A stretch of DNA of 5,244 nt from Paracoccaceae bacterium (GCA_026709725.1 JAPOSK010000459.1:1652-6895), one strand, 5' to 3'; shown: positions 1-5,244, numbered from the stretch's first letter. Numbers and translations are program-made. The notes: generated by a model from the sequence alone, not told the origin.

Positions 1-115
1 GTTGTTCCGGCCAGTTGCGATGCAGTTCTCAGGCGGTCTGGCAGATGCACGATATTGAGGTCGGGATTATCAGCGTGCTCACGAGGTCGGCAAACCGTGA
101 AATGGGGCAGCGTGT
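1..115. other. Intergenic edge, no identifiable gene
   Basis: This stretch lies beyond the stop codon of the minus-strand peptidase gene and runs to the window edge. I see no ATG on the minus strand here. One minus-strand frame is open across it without a convincing start, so the edge of a neighbouring gene is possible but unsupported. Its one visible structure is a near-copy of bases 206-225, described as a repeat. I saw no hairpin followed by a T-run that would serve as a terminator for the peptidase gene. Confidence 0.4.
8..27 (+). repeat. Near-copy of part of the pip 3' end (copy A)
   Basis: These 20 bases match 206-225 at 19 of 20 positions. The second copy lies inside the proline iminopeptidase gene and encodes the residues LHRNWP on the minus strand. 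Copy A is in the same minus-strand frame and would also read ELHRNWPEQ, but it lies after the peptidase stop and just after a second in-frame stop. The shared frame suggests a remnant of a duplicated peptidase 3' end rather than a regulatory repeat. Identity falls to about 6 of the next 13 bases, so the copy is short and could be coincidental. Confidence 0.45.
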
Positions 116-1075
116 TCAGAAATTGTTGAGAACAGAAATGAGCTTTTGGGTTGTGGCGGGCTCGGTCATGGCATGGCCGGCTTTGGTGATGTGCAACTCA
201 CTTGTCGGCCAGTTTCGATGCAGTTTGTGAGCTGTGTGGGGCGGACAGAGGAGGTCGAAGCGACCCTGCACAATTATGCCGGGCGTGTTCGCAATCTTTG
301 ACATGTTGTTGAGAATTGCCGTGTGCTCATCAAGGAATCCGGTGTTGACAAAATAGTGCGTCTCAAGGCGGGCAAAGGTACGGGCGTAGGATGCGGGGAC
401 CTCCTTGATGAGACTGGTGTTCTCATTTGAGGAAAGCTGGCTCTCCCAGGTGAGCCATGCCTTGCCATAGGTGTGCTCCATCTCAGCGTCATTACAGAAC
501 ATGCGTCTGTGATAGGCCTTGATCAGATCGGTCTGCTCGGAAGGCGGGATGATTGACCGAAATGCTTCCCAGGCATCTGGCCAGAACCGTGCTGCCCCAC
601 CACCGTAGAACCAGTCGAGCTCAGCCTGTGTCATGAGAAAAATCCCTCGCAGGATGAGTGCGTGAACATGGGATGGGCTTTGCTGGGCATAAAGCAGGCC
701 GAGAGTCGTTCCCCATGAACCGCCGAAAACCACCCATCGTTCAATGCCAAGATGTTCGCGGATGGTGCCGATATCGCTGATCAGGTCCCAGGTTGTGTTG
801 GCATCAACAGATCCTTTTGGGTGCGAGCGTCCGCATCCGCGCTGGTCGAAGAGTACGGCACGATATTTGTCGGGATCGAAAAGACGGCGCATATGAGATG
901 AGCAGCCGCCACCGGGGCCGCCGTGCAGAACAACAATCGGCAATCCGTCCGGGTTGCCGCACTCCTCAATGTAGATTGAATGACCCTTGTCGACATCCAG
1001 CATGTGCTGGCGATAGGGTTCAAGGGGCGGATAAAGTGCGTCCGGCCGGTTTAATTCTGTCAGGTTTCGACTCAT
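116..1075 (-). CDS. pip: Proline iminopeptidase (alpha/beta hydrolase, peptidase family S33)
   Basis: This 319-residue cytosolic enzyme is predicted to remove N-terminal proline from peptides. The alpha/beta-hydrolase landmarks are all present. The oxyanion loop HGGPGGG is at about residues 51-57 and DQRGCGRS at 77-84. The nucleophile elbow GGSWG is at 118-122 with Ser120. The probable catalytic Asp274 is in GRFDLLCP and His301 is in AGHA. The family signatures NTTWDL (93-98), RGIFLMTQAELDWFY and ARLETHYFVN are also present, and the latter's Glu is of the type that binds the substrate amino terminus. Length matches the family's usual 310-325 residues. The ATG start is preceded by AAAAGGAG (minus strand, 1088-1095), 12 bases away, a slightly long spacing. 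The gene is divergent from ubiG and has no operon partner visible in the window. The family call is very secure; true substrate preference is inferred. Confidence 0.95.
   Translation of the reverse strand: MSRNLTELNRPDALYPPLEPYRQHMLDVDKGHSIYIEECGNPDGLPIVVLHGGPGGGCSSHMRRLFDPDKYRAVLFDQRGCGRSHPKGSVDANTTWDLISDIGTIREHLGIERWVVFGGSWGTTLGLLYAQQSPSHVHALILRGIFLMTQAELDWFYGGGAARFWPDAWEAFRSIIPPSEQTDLIKAYHRRMFCNDAEMEHTYGKAWLTWESQLSSNENTSLIKEVPASYARTFARLETHYFVNTGFLDEHTAILNNMSKIANTPGIIVQGRFDLLCPPHTAHKLHRNWPTSELHITKAGHAMTEPATTQKLISVLNNF
206..225 (+). repeat. Near-copy of 8-27 inside pip (copy B)
   Basis: This is the partner of the repeat at 8-27, differing at one base (T for G at the tenth position). It is coding sequence of the peptidase and covers the segment before the catalytic histidine region. 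Confidence 0.45.
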
Positions 1076-1134
1076 TCGACTAGAATACTCCTTTTGTCGG
1101 TTGGAATGAAGTCACCGGTTGAAGAAGAGATGGT
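1076..1134. promoter_or_regulatory. Divergent pip/ubiG intergenic region
   Basis: These 59 bases separate two start codons pointing away from each other, so they should carry or lie next to the start signals for both genes. A ribosome-binding site for pip (AAAAGGAG on the minus strand) lies at 1088-1095. A purine-rich stretch (GAAGAAGAG) at 1121-1129 precedes ubiG. I could not pick a convincing -35/-10 pair on either strand. TAGAAT at 1081-1086 is a possible -10 for the ubiG direction but lacks a good partner. The promoter role is inferred from geometry. Confidence 0.45.
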
Positions 1135-1890
1135 ATGAAGAAAATCCATATTGGGACAGTTGATGACAGGGAAGTTGCCAAGTTTGAGGCAATGGCTGAG
1201 GAGTGGTGGAACCCCGTCGGCAAGTTCCGTCCCCTGCACAGGATGAATCCGGTTCGCCTTGATTACATACTGAAACAAATCGAATTCGAGTTTGGTATTG
1301 ACAGAGAAAGCGGGACGCCGTTGACCGGTCTTGATATCCTTGACATGGGATGTGGCGGCGGGCTGTTGTCTGAACCTCTGGCACGGCTTGGCGGCAATGT
1401 CCTGGGAACAGATGTATCAGGAATCAACGTCCGGATCGCCGAAACCCATGCAAAGGCGTCACAGCTTGCAATTACCTATCGGGAAGTGAGTGCCGAGCAG
1501 CTTGCGGAAGAGAGGCACAGTTTTGCCATTGTGCTCTGCATGGAAGTCATTGAGCATGTCGTGGACCCTGAGGCGTTTATGATGTGTTGTGCAAGACTGG
1601 TTCGTCCCGGCGGTTTGCTGATTTGCTCAACCATCAATCGCAACGCCAAAAGCTACATAATGGCTATTGTGGGTGCAGAATATGTTCTGCGTTGGTTGCC
1701 GGTCGGGACACATGACTGGAGACGGTTTATCAAACCCCATGAGTTGCAGGAAATTGCCGAAAATGCCGCTCTGGACTTCGTTGATAAAAAAGGATTTGTA
1801 TACAACCCCCTGCGTGATGAATGGATCATCTCTGCGACCGATCTTGATGTCAATTATGTCACGACCTGTCGTCAACCGCAGAGCGGCTGA
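1135..1890 (+). CDS. ubiG: Ubiquinone biosynthesis O-methyltransferase UbiG
   Basis: This 251-residue SAM-dependent enzyme is predicted to perform the two O-methylations of the ubiquinone ring (2-polyprenyl-6-hydroxyphenol and 3-demethylubiquinol), working with the membrane-associated Ubi machinery. Motif I, LDILDMGCGGG, is at residues 66-76, followed by the acidic ribose-binding position in GTD (Asp93). MEVIEHV is at 136-142, RPGG at 157-160 and STINRN at 165-170. The UbiG signature GTHDWRRFIKP begins at 191. The N-terminal region (FEAMAEEWWNPVGKFRPLHRMNP) is also typical of UbiG, and length fits the family at about 240-255. The ATG follows a purine-rich GAAGAAGAG at 1121-1129. The gene is divergent from pip and is followed in the same direction by another methyltransferase-fold gene after 86 bases. 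No key residue appears to be missing. Confidence 0.97.
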   Translation: MKKIHIGTVDDREVAKFEAMAEEWWNPVGKFRPLHRMNPVRLDYILKQIEFEFGIDRESGTPLTGLDILDMGCGGGLLSEPLARLGGNVLGTDVSGINVRIAETHAKASQLAITYREVSAEQLAEERHSFAIVLCMEVIEHVVDPEAFMMCCARLVRPGGLLICSTINRNAKSYIMAIVGAEYVLRWLPVGTHDWRRFIKPHELQEIAENAALDFVDKKGFVYNPLRDEWIISATDLDVNYVTTCRQPQSG

Positions 1891-1961
1891 GCATCGTCGT
1901 TCCTGGCCGGACAGGGATTGACATGTGAGACGGTGGCAGATTCTGCTGTGGGTAATTTTCC

Positions 1962-1967
1962 GAAGGG
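1962..1967 (+). promoter_or_regulatory. Ribosome-binding site fixing the GTG start at 1977
   Basis: GAAGGG lies nine bases before the GTG at 1977. An in-frame TAA at 1953-1955 limits how far upstream the reading frame could begin, and no ATG lies between. The GTG is therefore the best-supported start of the methyltransferase-like gene. Confidence 0.55.
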
Positions 1968-1976
1968 TGGCATTCC

Positions 1977-2711
1977 GTGCAGCAACTGGTTGACCGTGCT
2001 GTGCTCCGGGTGCGGCGTGAGCGCGTAAACCTGGAGACGCTGGCATCGAATTGCCTGTTCAATCGGGTAGCCGATGAGATCTGTGATCGTCTTGAGGATT
2101 ATGGTCATGGGGATGGATGTGGAATGGTTGTGGTGAGCGGTCAACCCGAATTCTGGGATCGCAGATTTGGGCCGTCTGAACATGTGACGGATGGTGAGAC
2201 ACTCGCGTTGACCCCGGAGAGTCATGATCGTGTTCTCCACTGCATGGCGTTGCATTGGTCCAACGATCCTGTCGGTCAGCTGATCCAGTGTCGGCTCGCC
2301 CTTAAACCCGGCGGCATGTTTCTTGGGGCCCTGTTTGGTGGCGAGACCCTGTTTGAATTGCGTGAGGCCTTTCTGGCCGCCGAAATCGGAATTCATGGTG
2401 GAGTCAGCCCCCGGGTCTTGCCGATGGCCGATGTGCGGGCACTCGGCGATCTGCTGCCTCGAGCTGGTCTGGTCCGGGGCGTGGCTGATCGAATTGCCGT
2501 CAGAAAATATTATCCGACCGTTTTGGGTCTCATGCACGAATTGCGCGATCTTGGTGAAACGAATGCCATGGCTGATCGTGTACAGACACCGGGCCGACGC
2601 GACATGTTCAAGCGATTGCAATCTGTATACCATGAGCGTTTTGCGAACACTGAGGGCCAGATACCGGCAACGTTTGAGATTATCTTTTTGACCGGATGGA
2701 GGAATGTGTGA
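1977..2711 (+). CDS. Methyltransferase-like protein, BioC/NDUFAF5-related, with degenerate SAM loop
   Basis: This 244-residue protein matches the alphaproteobacterial BioC/NDUFAF5-like methyltransferase family. The recognisable parts are the N-terminal block VDRAVLRVRRERV (about 5-17), ALHWSNDP (91-98), LKPGGMFLGALFGGETLFELREA (about 109-131), GGVSPRVLPMADVRALGDLL (141-160), DLGETNAM (181-188) and the C-terminal ATFEIIFLTGW (231-241). The mitochondrial relative NDUFAF5 is a complex I assembly factor that hydroxylates an arginine of NDUFS7; a similar role here is inference. The odd point is the expected glycine-rich SAM-binding motif (DLGxxxG type), which should lie at about residues 45-65. 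In its place are GCGMVVVSGQPEFWDRR and a shortened linker to ALHWSND, so SAM binding may be altered or lost. The remainder is intact and open, arguing against a simple pseudogene. It follows ubiG by 86 bases and converges on mutT. Confidence 0.85.
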   Translation: MQQLVDRAVLRVRRERVNLETLASNCLFNRVADEICDRLEDYGHGDGCGMVVVSGQPEFWDRRFGPSEHVTDGETLALTPESHDRVLHCMALHWSNDPVGQLIQCRLALKPGGMFLGALFGGETLFELREAFLAAEIGIHGGVSPRVLPMADVRALGDLLPRAGLVRGVADRIAVRKYYPTVLGLMHELRDLGETNAMADRVQTPGRRDMFKRLQSVYHERFANTEGQIPATFEIIFLTGWRNV

Positions 2712-2769
2712 ATACCACCCGGGTTGATGAACTCATGGCCGCAGCGTTGATTCAGTCTGAACAGACCCG
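2712..2769. other. Convergent intergenic gap between methyltransferase-like gene and mutT
   Basis: These 58 bases separate two stop codons that face each other and should hold the ends of both transcripts. The only inverted repeat I see is GTCTG-AA-CAGAC at 2755-2766. It is short, has a two-base loop if fully paired, and lacks a T-run on either side, so I do not call a terminator. Confidence 0.4.
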
Positions 2770-3168
2770 TTACAGCCAATCCCGGAGCATCGCCTTGAGT
2801 GAATTGTTGGCTGGCGGCATCGGGAAATCAGCCAGGCGTTCTGGCCGCACCCATTTGAGTTCACTGTGTATCCTTGCCAGAGGCATTCCCGTCCACTTGC
2901 GGCAGGCATAAAGTGGCATCAGGAGGTGAAATTCCTCATAGCTGTGGCTGGCAAAGCTCAGTGGAGCAAGACAACTGCTCCAGGTGCCAATGCCCAACTC
3001 CTCGTCCATCTCACGCATCAGGGCATCCTCTGGAGTTTCGCCGGATTTGACCTTGCCGCCGGGGAATTCCCACAATCCGGCGAATGATGTGTTTGCTGTC
3101 CGCCGGGCAATCAGAACCCGACTGTCACGGTCAAGCAAGGCGACGGCTGCAACGAGGACAATGGTCAT
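2770..3168 (-). CDS. mutT: MutT-type Nudix hydrolase, probable 8-oxo-dGTP diphosphatase
   Basis: This 132-residue Nudix protein is predicted to hydrolyse oxidised nucleotides such as 8-oxo-dGTP to the monophosphate, preventing mutations. The Nudix box G-x5-E-x7-REUxEExGU is perfect at residues 38-60: Gly38, Glu44, then REMDEELGI from Arg52, which includes the metal-binding glutamates. MutT-like features around it are GLWEFPGGK (31-39), the N-terminal strand VAAVALLDRD and the C-terminal region SELKWVRPERLADFPMPPAN. Length fits MutT (about 130). The ATG overlaps the argJ stop as ATGA (3165-3168), and I see no Shine-Dalgarno of its own just upstream, so translation is probably coupled to argJ. 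It converges with the methyltransferase-like gene, leaving 58 bases between stops. The Nudix family is certain; the exact substrate is inferred, since related (deoxy)nucleoside triphosphate pyrophosphohydrolases look alike. Confidence 0.93.
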   Translation of the reverse strand: MTIVLVAAVALLDRDSRVLIARRTANTSFAGLWEFPGGKVKSGETPEDALMREMDEELGIGTWSSCLAPLSFASHSYEEFHLLMPLYACRKWTGMPLARIHSELKWVRPERLADFPMPPANNSLKAMLRDWL

Positions 3169-4499
3169 GATCGGTAGTCAGTGTTGATCGCGATATACTG
3201 ATTGGTGAAATCACAGGTCCAGATCCGGGCACTGTGCTCACCGAGCCCAAGATCGACCGTAATCTCAATCTCATCGCTTCGCATGTACACCGCGGCGTCA
3301 GCTTCGGCATAGTCACGGGCGACCCGACCATTTTCGGCAACGCATATTTCGCCAAAACGGATCACAAGCCGATCGCGTTCTGCGACAGCACCGGATTTGC
3401 CGACTGCCATGACCACACGTCCCCAATTCGGATCCTCGCCGGTGATTGCGGTCTTGACCAGTGGAGAATTGGCAATGGACCGGGCGACCCGGTCAGCATC
3501 GCCCATCGACTGTGCACCTGTCACTGTCACCGTCACGAATTTGGAGGCCCCTTCGCCATCACGAACAATCTGTTTGGCCAGATTTGTCATGATGTCCTCC
3601 AGTGCTGCCTCGAATCCTGCGCAAACCGGGTCATTGGCCGCCAGAATGGGTTCCGCGTCTGATGTTCCGGTGGCAACGGCCAATGCCATGTCGGATGTCG
3701 ATGTGTCGCTGTCGACTGTAATCGAATTGAATGTCTTGCGATTGATCCGGGTCAGCAATGTCTGCAGAAGTCCCTGCTCGATCGTGGCATCTGTGAAGAT
3801 ATATGCCAGCATTGTTGCCATATCCGGTGCAATCATTCCCGATCCCTTGGCAATGCCAACAATATTGATCGTTCCATGTTCTGTGACAAATTGTGCCCCT
3901 GCACCCTTTGGGAATGTATCCGTTGTTGTGATTGCGCGCGCGGCCTCACCAATACCCGTGGCATCAAGCCCTTGCTTGAGATCCTCCAGGATGGCCTCAA
4001 TGCGATCATGCGGCAACTTCTCGCCTATCACGCCGGTTGATGCGGTAAAAACTGCTGCAGACGGGACACCAAAGACCCGTGCGGCCCGTGCTGTGATCTG
4101 TTCGACTGCCCTGATGCCGCCATGACCTGTGAAGGCATTGGCATTCCCGGAGTTGACAATGATCACCAGACCGTCCCTACAGCATTGGCCAGCCAGCCCG
4201 GCCAGTTTGGTCTCGCAGTCAATCACCGATGGTGAACGCGTGGCTGAACGGGTGAACACGCCGGCGATTGTGCCTCCCGGTCGCACTTTCACTGCCATGA
4301 CATCAGTTCGGTTCCGATAGCGCACGCCAGCGCATCCGGCGGCAAAGGCCACGCCGTCAATGGGGACGAGGTCGGGAAAACCACCCTTTGGTGCCAGCGG
4401 TGAAACCTTGCCGGTTGCGGGCCTTGTGCCCTTCAGGGCGGCAATCTCGGCTTCAAGATGCTGTATACGTTTTTTGAGTTCGTCAGTTGATTGGGTCAT
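3165..4499 (-). CDS. argJ: Bifunctional ornithine acetyltransferase / N-acetylglutamate synthase ArgJ
   Basis: This 444-residue enzyme of the cyclic arginine pathway transfers the acetyl group from N-acetylornithine to glutamate; bifunctional forms also use acetyl-CoA. It is made as a precursor that self-cleaves into alpha and beta chains. The cleavage motif is present as KGSGMIAPDMATML (about 218-231), with predicted cleavage between Ala228 and the nucleophile Thr229. The oxyanion-hole Thr-Gly pair is in ASTGVIGE (Thr155-Gly156). Other signatures are SGNANAFTG (117-125), TVDSDTSTSD (261-270), GEDPNWGR (354-361) and the C-terminal DFTNQYIAINTDYRS. The usual N-terminus begins near VSPLAPK (from about 32). 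Here it is preceded by about 30 extra residues with heptad-spaced Leu8, Ile12, Leu15, Ile19 and Leu22. The ATG has a strong ribosome-binding site, and no other good start lies in the leader. The stop overlaps the mutT start. Whether the enzyme is mono- or bifunctional cannot be read from sequence. Confidence 0.97.
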   Translation of the reverse strand: MTQSTDELKKRIQHLEAEIAALKGTRPATGKVSPLAPKGGFPDLVPIDGVAFAAGCAGVRYRNRTDVMAVKVRPGGTIAGVFTRSATRSPSVIDCETKLAGLAGQCCRDGLVIIVNSGNANAFTGHGGIRAVEQITARAARVFGVPSAAVFTASTGVIGEKLPHDRIEAILEDLKQGLDATGIGEAARAITTTDTFPKGAGAQFVTEHGTINIVGIAKGSGMIAPDMATMLAYIFTDATIEQGLLQTLLTRINRKTFNSITVDSDTSTSDMALAVATGTSDAEPILAANDPVCAGFEAALEDIMTNLAKQIVRDGEGASKFVTVTVTGAQSMGDADRVARSIANSPLVKTAITGEDPNWGRVVMAVGKSGAVAERDRLVIRFGEICVAENGRVARDYAEADAAVYMRSDEIEITVDLGLGEHSARIWTCDFTNQYIAINTDYRS

Positions 4500-4505
4500 G
4501 ATGCA

Positions 4506-4511
4506 CCTCCC
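4506..4511 (-). promoter_or_regulatory. Strong ribosome-binding site for argJ
   Basis: On the minus strand this reads GGGAGG, six bases before the ATG at 4499. It decides the start of argJ. Because this is a near-consensus site at good spacing, the extra N-terminal leader of ArgJ is probably translated and is not an annotation overrun. Confidence 0.75.
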
Positions 4512-4595
4512 ACTGTTGCAAACTGTCTATGGGCCATGCCATTCGGGAACCTGCCGGTCAGTCTTCAACCCCATGCGTCGGAAACAGATCGCATC

Positions 4596-4621
4596 GCAGA
4601 CATCACCCGGATTCCGCTCAT
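4596..4621 (+). repeat. Diverged direct repeat, copy 1
   Basis: Aligned without gaps, these 26 bases match 4724-4749 at 21 positions. Both copies begin GCAGACATC and end GCTCAT. Identity disappears beyond the right end. Function is unknown; it could be a relic of a small duplication. Confidence 0.3.
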
Positions 4622-5067
4622 CAGTTGTTATACCCGGCAGCCTCAATTACGCCTCCGGTCGGAAACGATCCAACATTGGACTGCCATCGGTGTAACAGAA
4701 TGCAATCATAGGGGCTTCGGTTTGCAGACATCGCCTGATTTCGGCTCATATTGTTTGTGACTGTTCCAAAGGCTGGCCGGATCTGTGCCAGATCTGCGCT
4801 CAGGTCGTCGAATCCAGTCGAGATTATGCCTTCGACGATGTCGCAGGTCATTTTGTCAGCCCCTGTGCGATGGACATCGGCACAGGTCCGGTCCAGATGT
4901 TCAGAGATCTGCAGCGGCCTATGCAATTTATCAGCCAGCGATTCATGGACAGCAGGCTCAATAATCGCATCTGTATTGGTGTTTTCCAGAGCCATTGTGT
5001 GAACTGCCAGCCGATCCATCAGGGCGGCCTGAGGGCCATCCTTCTTCTGTCCTGCGCAGGGCCTCAT
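4621..5067 (-). CDS. Hypothetical ORF, unrecognised
   Basis: This minus-strand frame gives 148 residues if it starts at the ATG at 5067, which overlaps the permease stop as ATGA. Later ATGs at 5019 and 4995 are alternatives. I do not recognise the product. In favour of coding: the frame is open throughout, lies on the same strand as its neighbours and has balanced Asp, Glu, Ala and Leu content (for example residues around EPAVHESLADKLHRPLQ and DDLSADLAQIRPAF). Against: no family resemblance, no clear ribosome-binding site, competing open frames on the other strand and a C-terminal part of low-complexity character. I see no signal peptide or membrane segment. It may equally be a chance frame or a decayed gene. 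Confidence 0.25.
   Translation of the reverse strand: MRPCAGQKKDGPQAALMDRLAVHTMALENTNTDAIIEPAVHESLADKLHRPLQISEHLDRTCADVHRTGADKMTCDIVEGIISTGFDDLSADLAQIRPAFGTVTNNMSRNQAMSANRSPYDCILLHRWQSNVGSFPTGGVIEAAGYNN
4724..4749 (+). repeat. Diverged direct repeat, copy 2
   Basis: Partner of 4596-4621 (21 of 26 identical). The two copies are 128 bases apart and sit in the unassigned region upstream of argJ. Confidence 0.3.
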
Positions 5068-5244
5068 TCGCTCTGGAGCCCGGCGATGGGGTCCATGCGG
5101 GCGGCCTGCCATGCCGGCTGGAGTCCGAAGAGGAGTCCGGCGGCGGCGGCGGTGCCCAGACCGCTGGCGACGGAGATGCCGGAAATCATGAAGTCCCAGC
5201 TGGTGAAGCGGCAGATGCCCCAGGTGGTGGCGAGACCGAGCAGG
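5064..5244 (-). CDS. ABC transporter permease, MacB/FtsX family, C-terminal end (partial)
   Basis: Fifty-nine codons and a TGA stop are visible; the rest lies beyond the window edge. The reading ends with a hydrophobic segment (ISGISVASGLGTAAAAGLLFG) followed by LQPAWQAARMDPIAGLQSE. This is the classic end of MacB/LolC/FtsX-type permeases: the last transmembrane helix, then an FGxxPAxxAAxxDPxxxL tail. Such inner-membrane proteins work with a dedicated ATPase in efflux, lipoprotein release or cell-envelope processes; which one cannot be told from the tail. Of 59 codons, 52 end in G or C, and G+C over 5061-5244 is 129 of 184, far above the neighbouring DNA. This suggests an acquired segment or a contig join. 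The family call is fairly secure despite the short length. Confidence 0.8.
   Translation of the reverse strand, partial: LLGLATTWGICRFTSWDFMISGISVASGLGTAAAAGLLFGLQPAWQAARMDPIAGLQSE

Larger units (their letters stand above)
4512..5063. other. Region without a recognised gene
   Basis: These roughly 550 bases lie between argJ and the permease end. I read the frames on both strands and recognised no protein family. G+C is about half in the lines I counted, similar to the left part of the window and far below the permease end. One minus-strand frame is open across 4621-5063 and is listed as a low-confidence ORF. Several plus-strand frames are open for 150-300 bases, rich in Ser, Arg and Cys as expected of antisense readings. 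A diverged direct repeat lies at 4596-4621 and 4724-4749. In alphaproteobacteria I recall a parvulin-type peptidylprolyl isomerase gene next to argJ; I see no trace of its motifs. Confidence 0.45.

Noticed and set aside
15..230. Plus-strand open frame of 71 codons at the left edge
   Set aside because: It overlaps the well-supported 3' end of pip in antisense, uses a TTG start and has no recognisable motif.
1918..1946. TTGACA at 1918-1923 as the -35 of a promoter for the methyltransferase-like gene
   Set aside because: The -35 hexamer is perfect, but the position 17 bases further reads TTCTGC, which is a poor -10. A single hexamer match is weak evidence.
1872..2633. Minus-strand open frame of about 250 codons opposite the methyltransferase-like gene
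   Set aside because: The plus-strand frame has family motifs over most of its length, while the minus frame shows none and overlaps the end of ubiG.
2755..2766. Inverted repeat GTCTG-AA-CAGAC in the convergent gap as a terminator
   Set aside because: The stem is only five base pairs, the loop is two bases and no T-run follows on either strand.
3397..4125. Long plus-strand open frame of about 240 codons across argJ
   Set aside because: It is antisense to a clear, complete ArgJ, is rich in Ser, Pro, Ala and Arg as antisense frames usually are, and shows no family motifs.
4751..5002. Plus-strand open frame of 83 codons in the unassigned region
   Set aside because: Its Ser/Arg/Ala-rich composition looks like an antisense reading of the minus-strand frame; there is no family resemblance and no ribosome-binding site.
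4512..5063. tRNA, small RNA or parvulin-isomerase remnant upstream of argJ
   Set aside because: I found no cloverleaf with a T-arm consensus and no parvulin motif in any frame; nothing positive supports these readings.

Overview
The window reads as chromosomal housekeeping DNA from a proteobacterium, most likely an alphaproteobacterium. The support is a UbiG of the ubiquinone pathway, an ArgJ with the alphaproteobacterial-style N-terminal core (VSPLAPK...FPDL), and a BioC/NDUFAF5-like methyltransferase of a type found in Alphaproteobacteria and mitochondria. From memory of alphaproteobacterial genomes, ubiG, this methyltransferase, mutT and argJ tend to lie near one another. Order and genus cannot be fixed from the sequence.

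Layout. Positions 1-115 hold no gene I can identify, but carry a 20-base near-copy of part of the adjacent pip gene. Positions 116-1075 (minus) encode proline iminopeptidase. A 59-base divergent intergenic region separates it from ubiG (1135-1890, plus). After an 86-base gap comes a second, unrelated methyltransferase-fold gene (GTG start, 1977-2711, plus), whose SAM-binding glycine loop appears to be missing. It converges across 58 bases on mutT (2770-3168, minus), which sits directly downstream of argJ (3165-4499, minus) with a 4-base ATGA overlap. ArgJ carries an extra N-terminal heptad-patterned leader of about 30 residues.

Upstream of argJ, 4512-5063 holds nothing I recognise: one unassigned minus-strand ORF and a diverged 26-base direct repeat. 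The right edge (5064-5244, minus) is the C-terminus of a MacB/FtsX-type ABC transporter permease. Its G+C (129 of 184 bases in 5061-5244) and GC-ending codons (52 of 59) differ sharply from everything to its left, which suggests an acquired segment or an assembly junction.

The genes serve separate pathways: peptide turnover (pip), ubiquinone synthesis (ubiG), possibly respiratory complex I assembly (methyltransferase-like gene), nucleotide-pool cleaning (mutT), arginine synthesis (argJ) and transport (permease). Only argJ-mutT look like a tight transcriptional unit. I found no CRISPR array, tRNA, rRNA or intact mobile element. The leads worth following are the degenerate methyltransferase, the ArgJ leader and the composition break near 5064; none of them amounts to a demonstrated new system.
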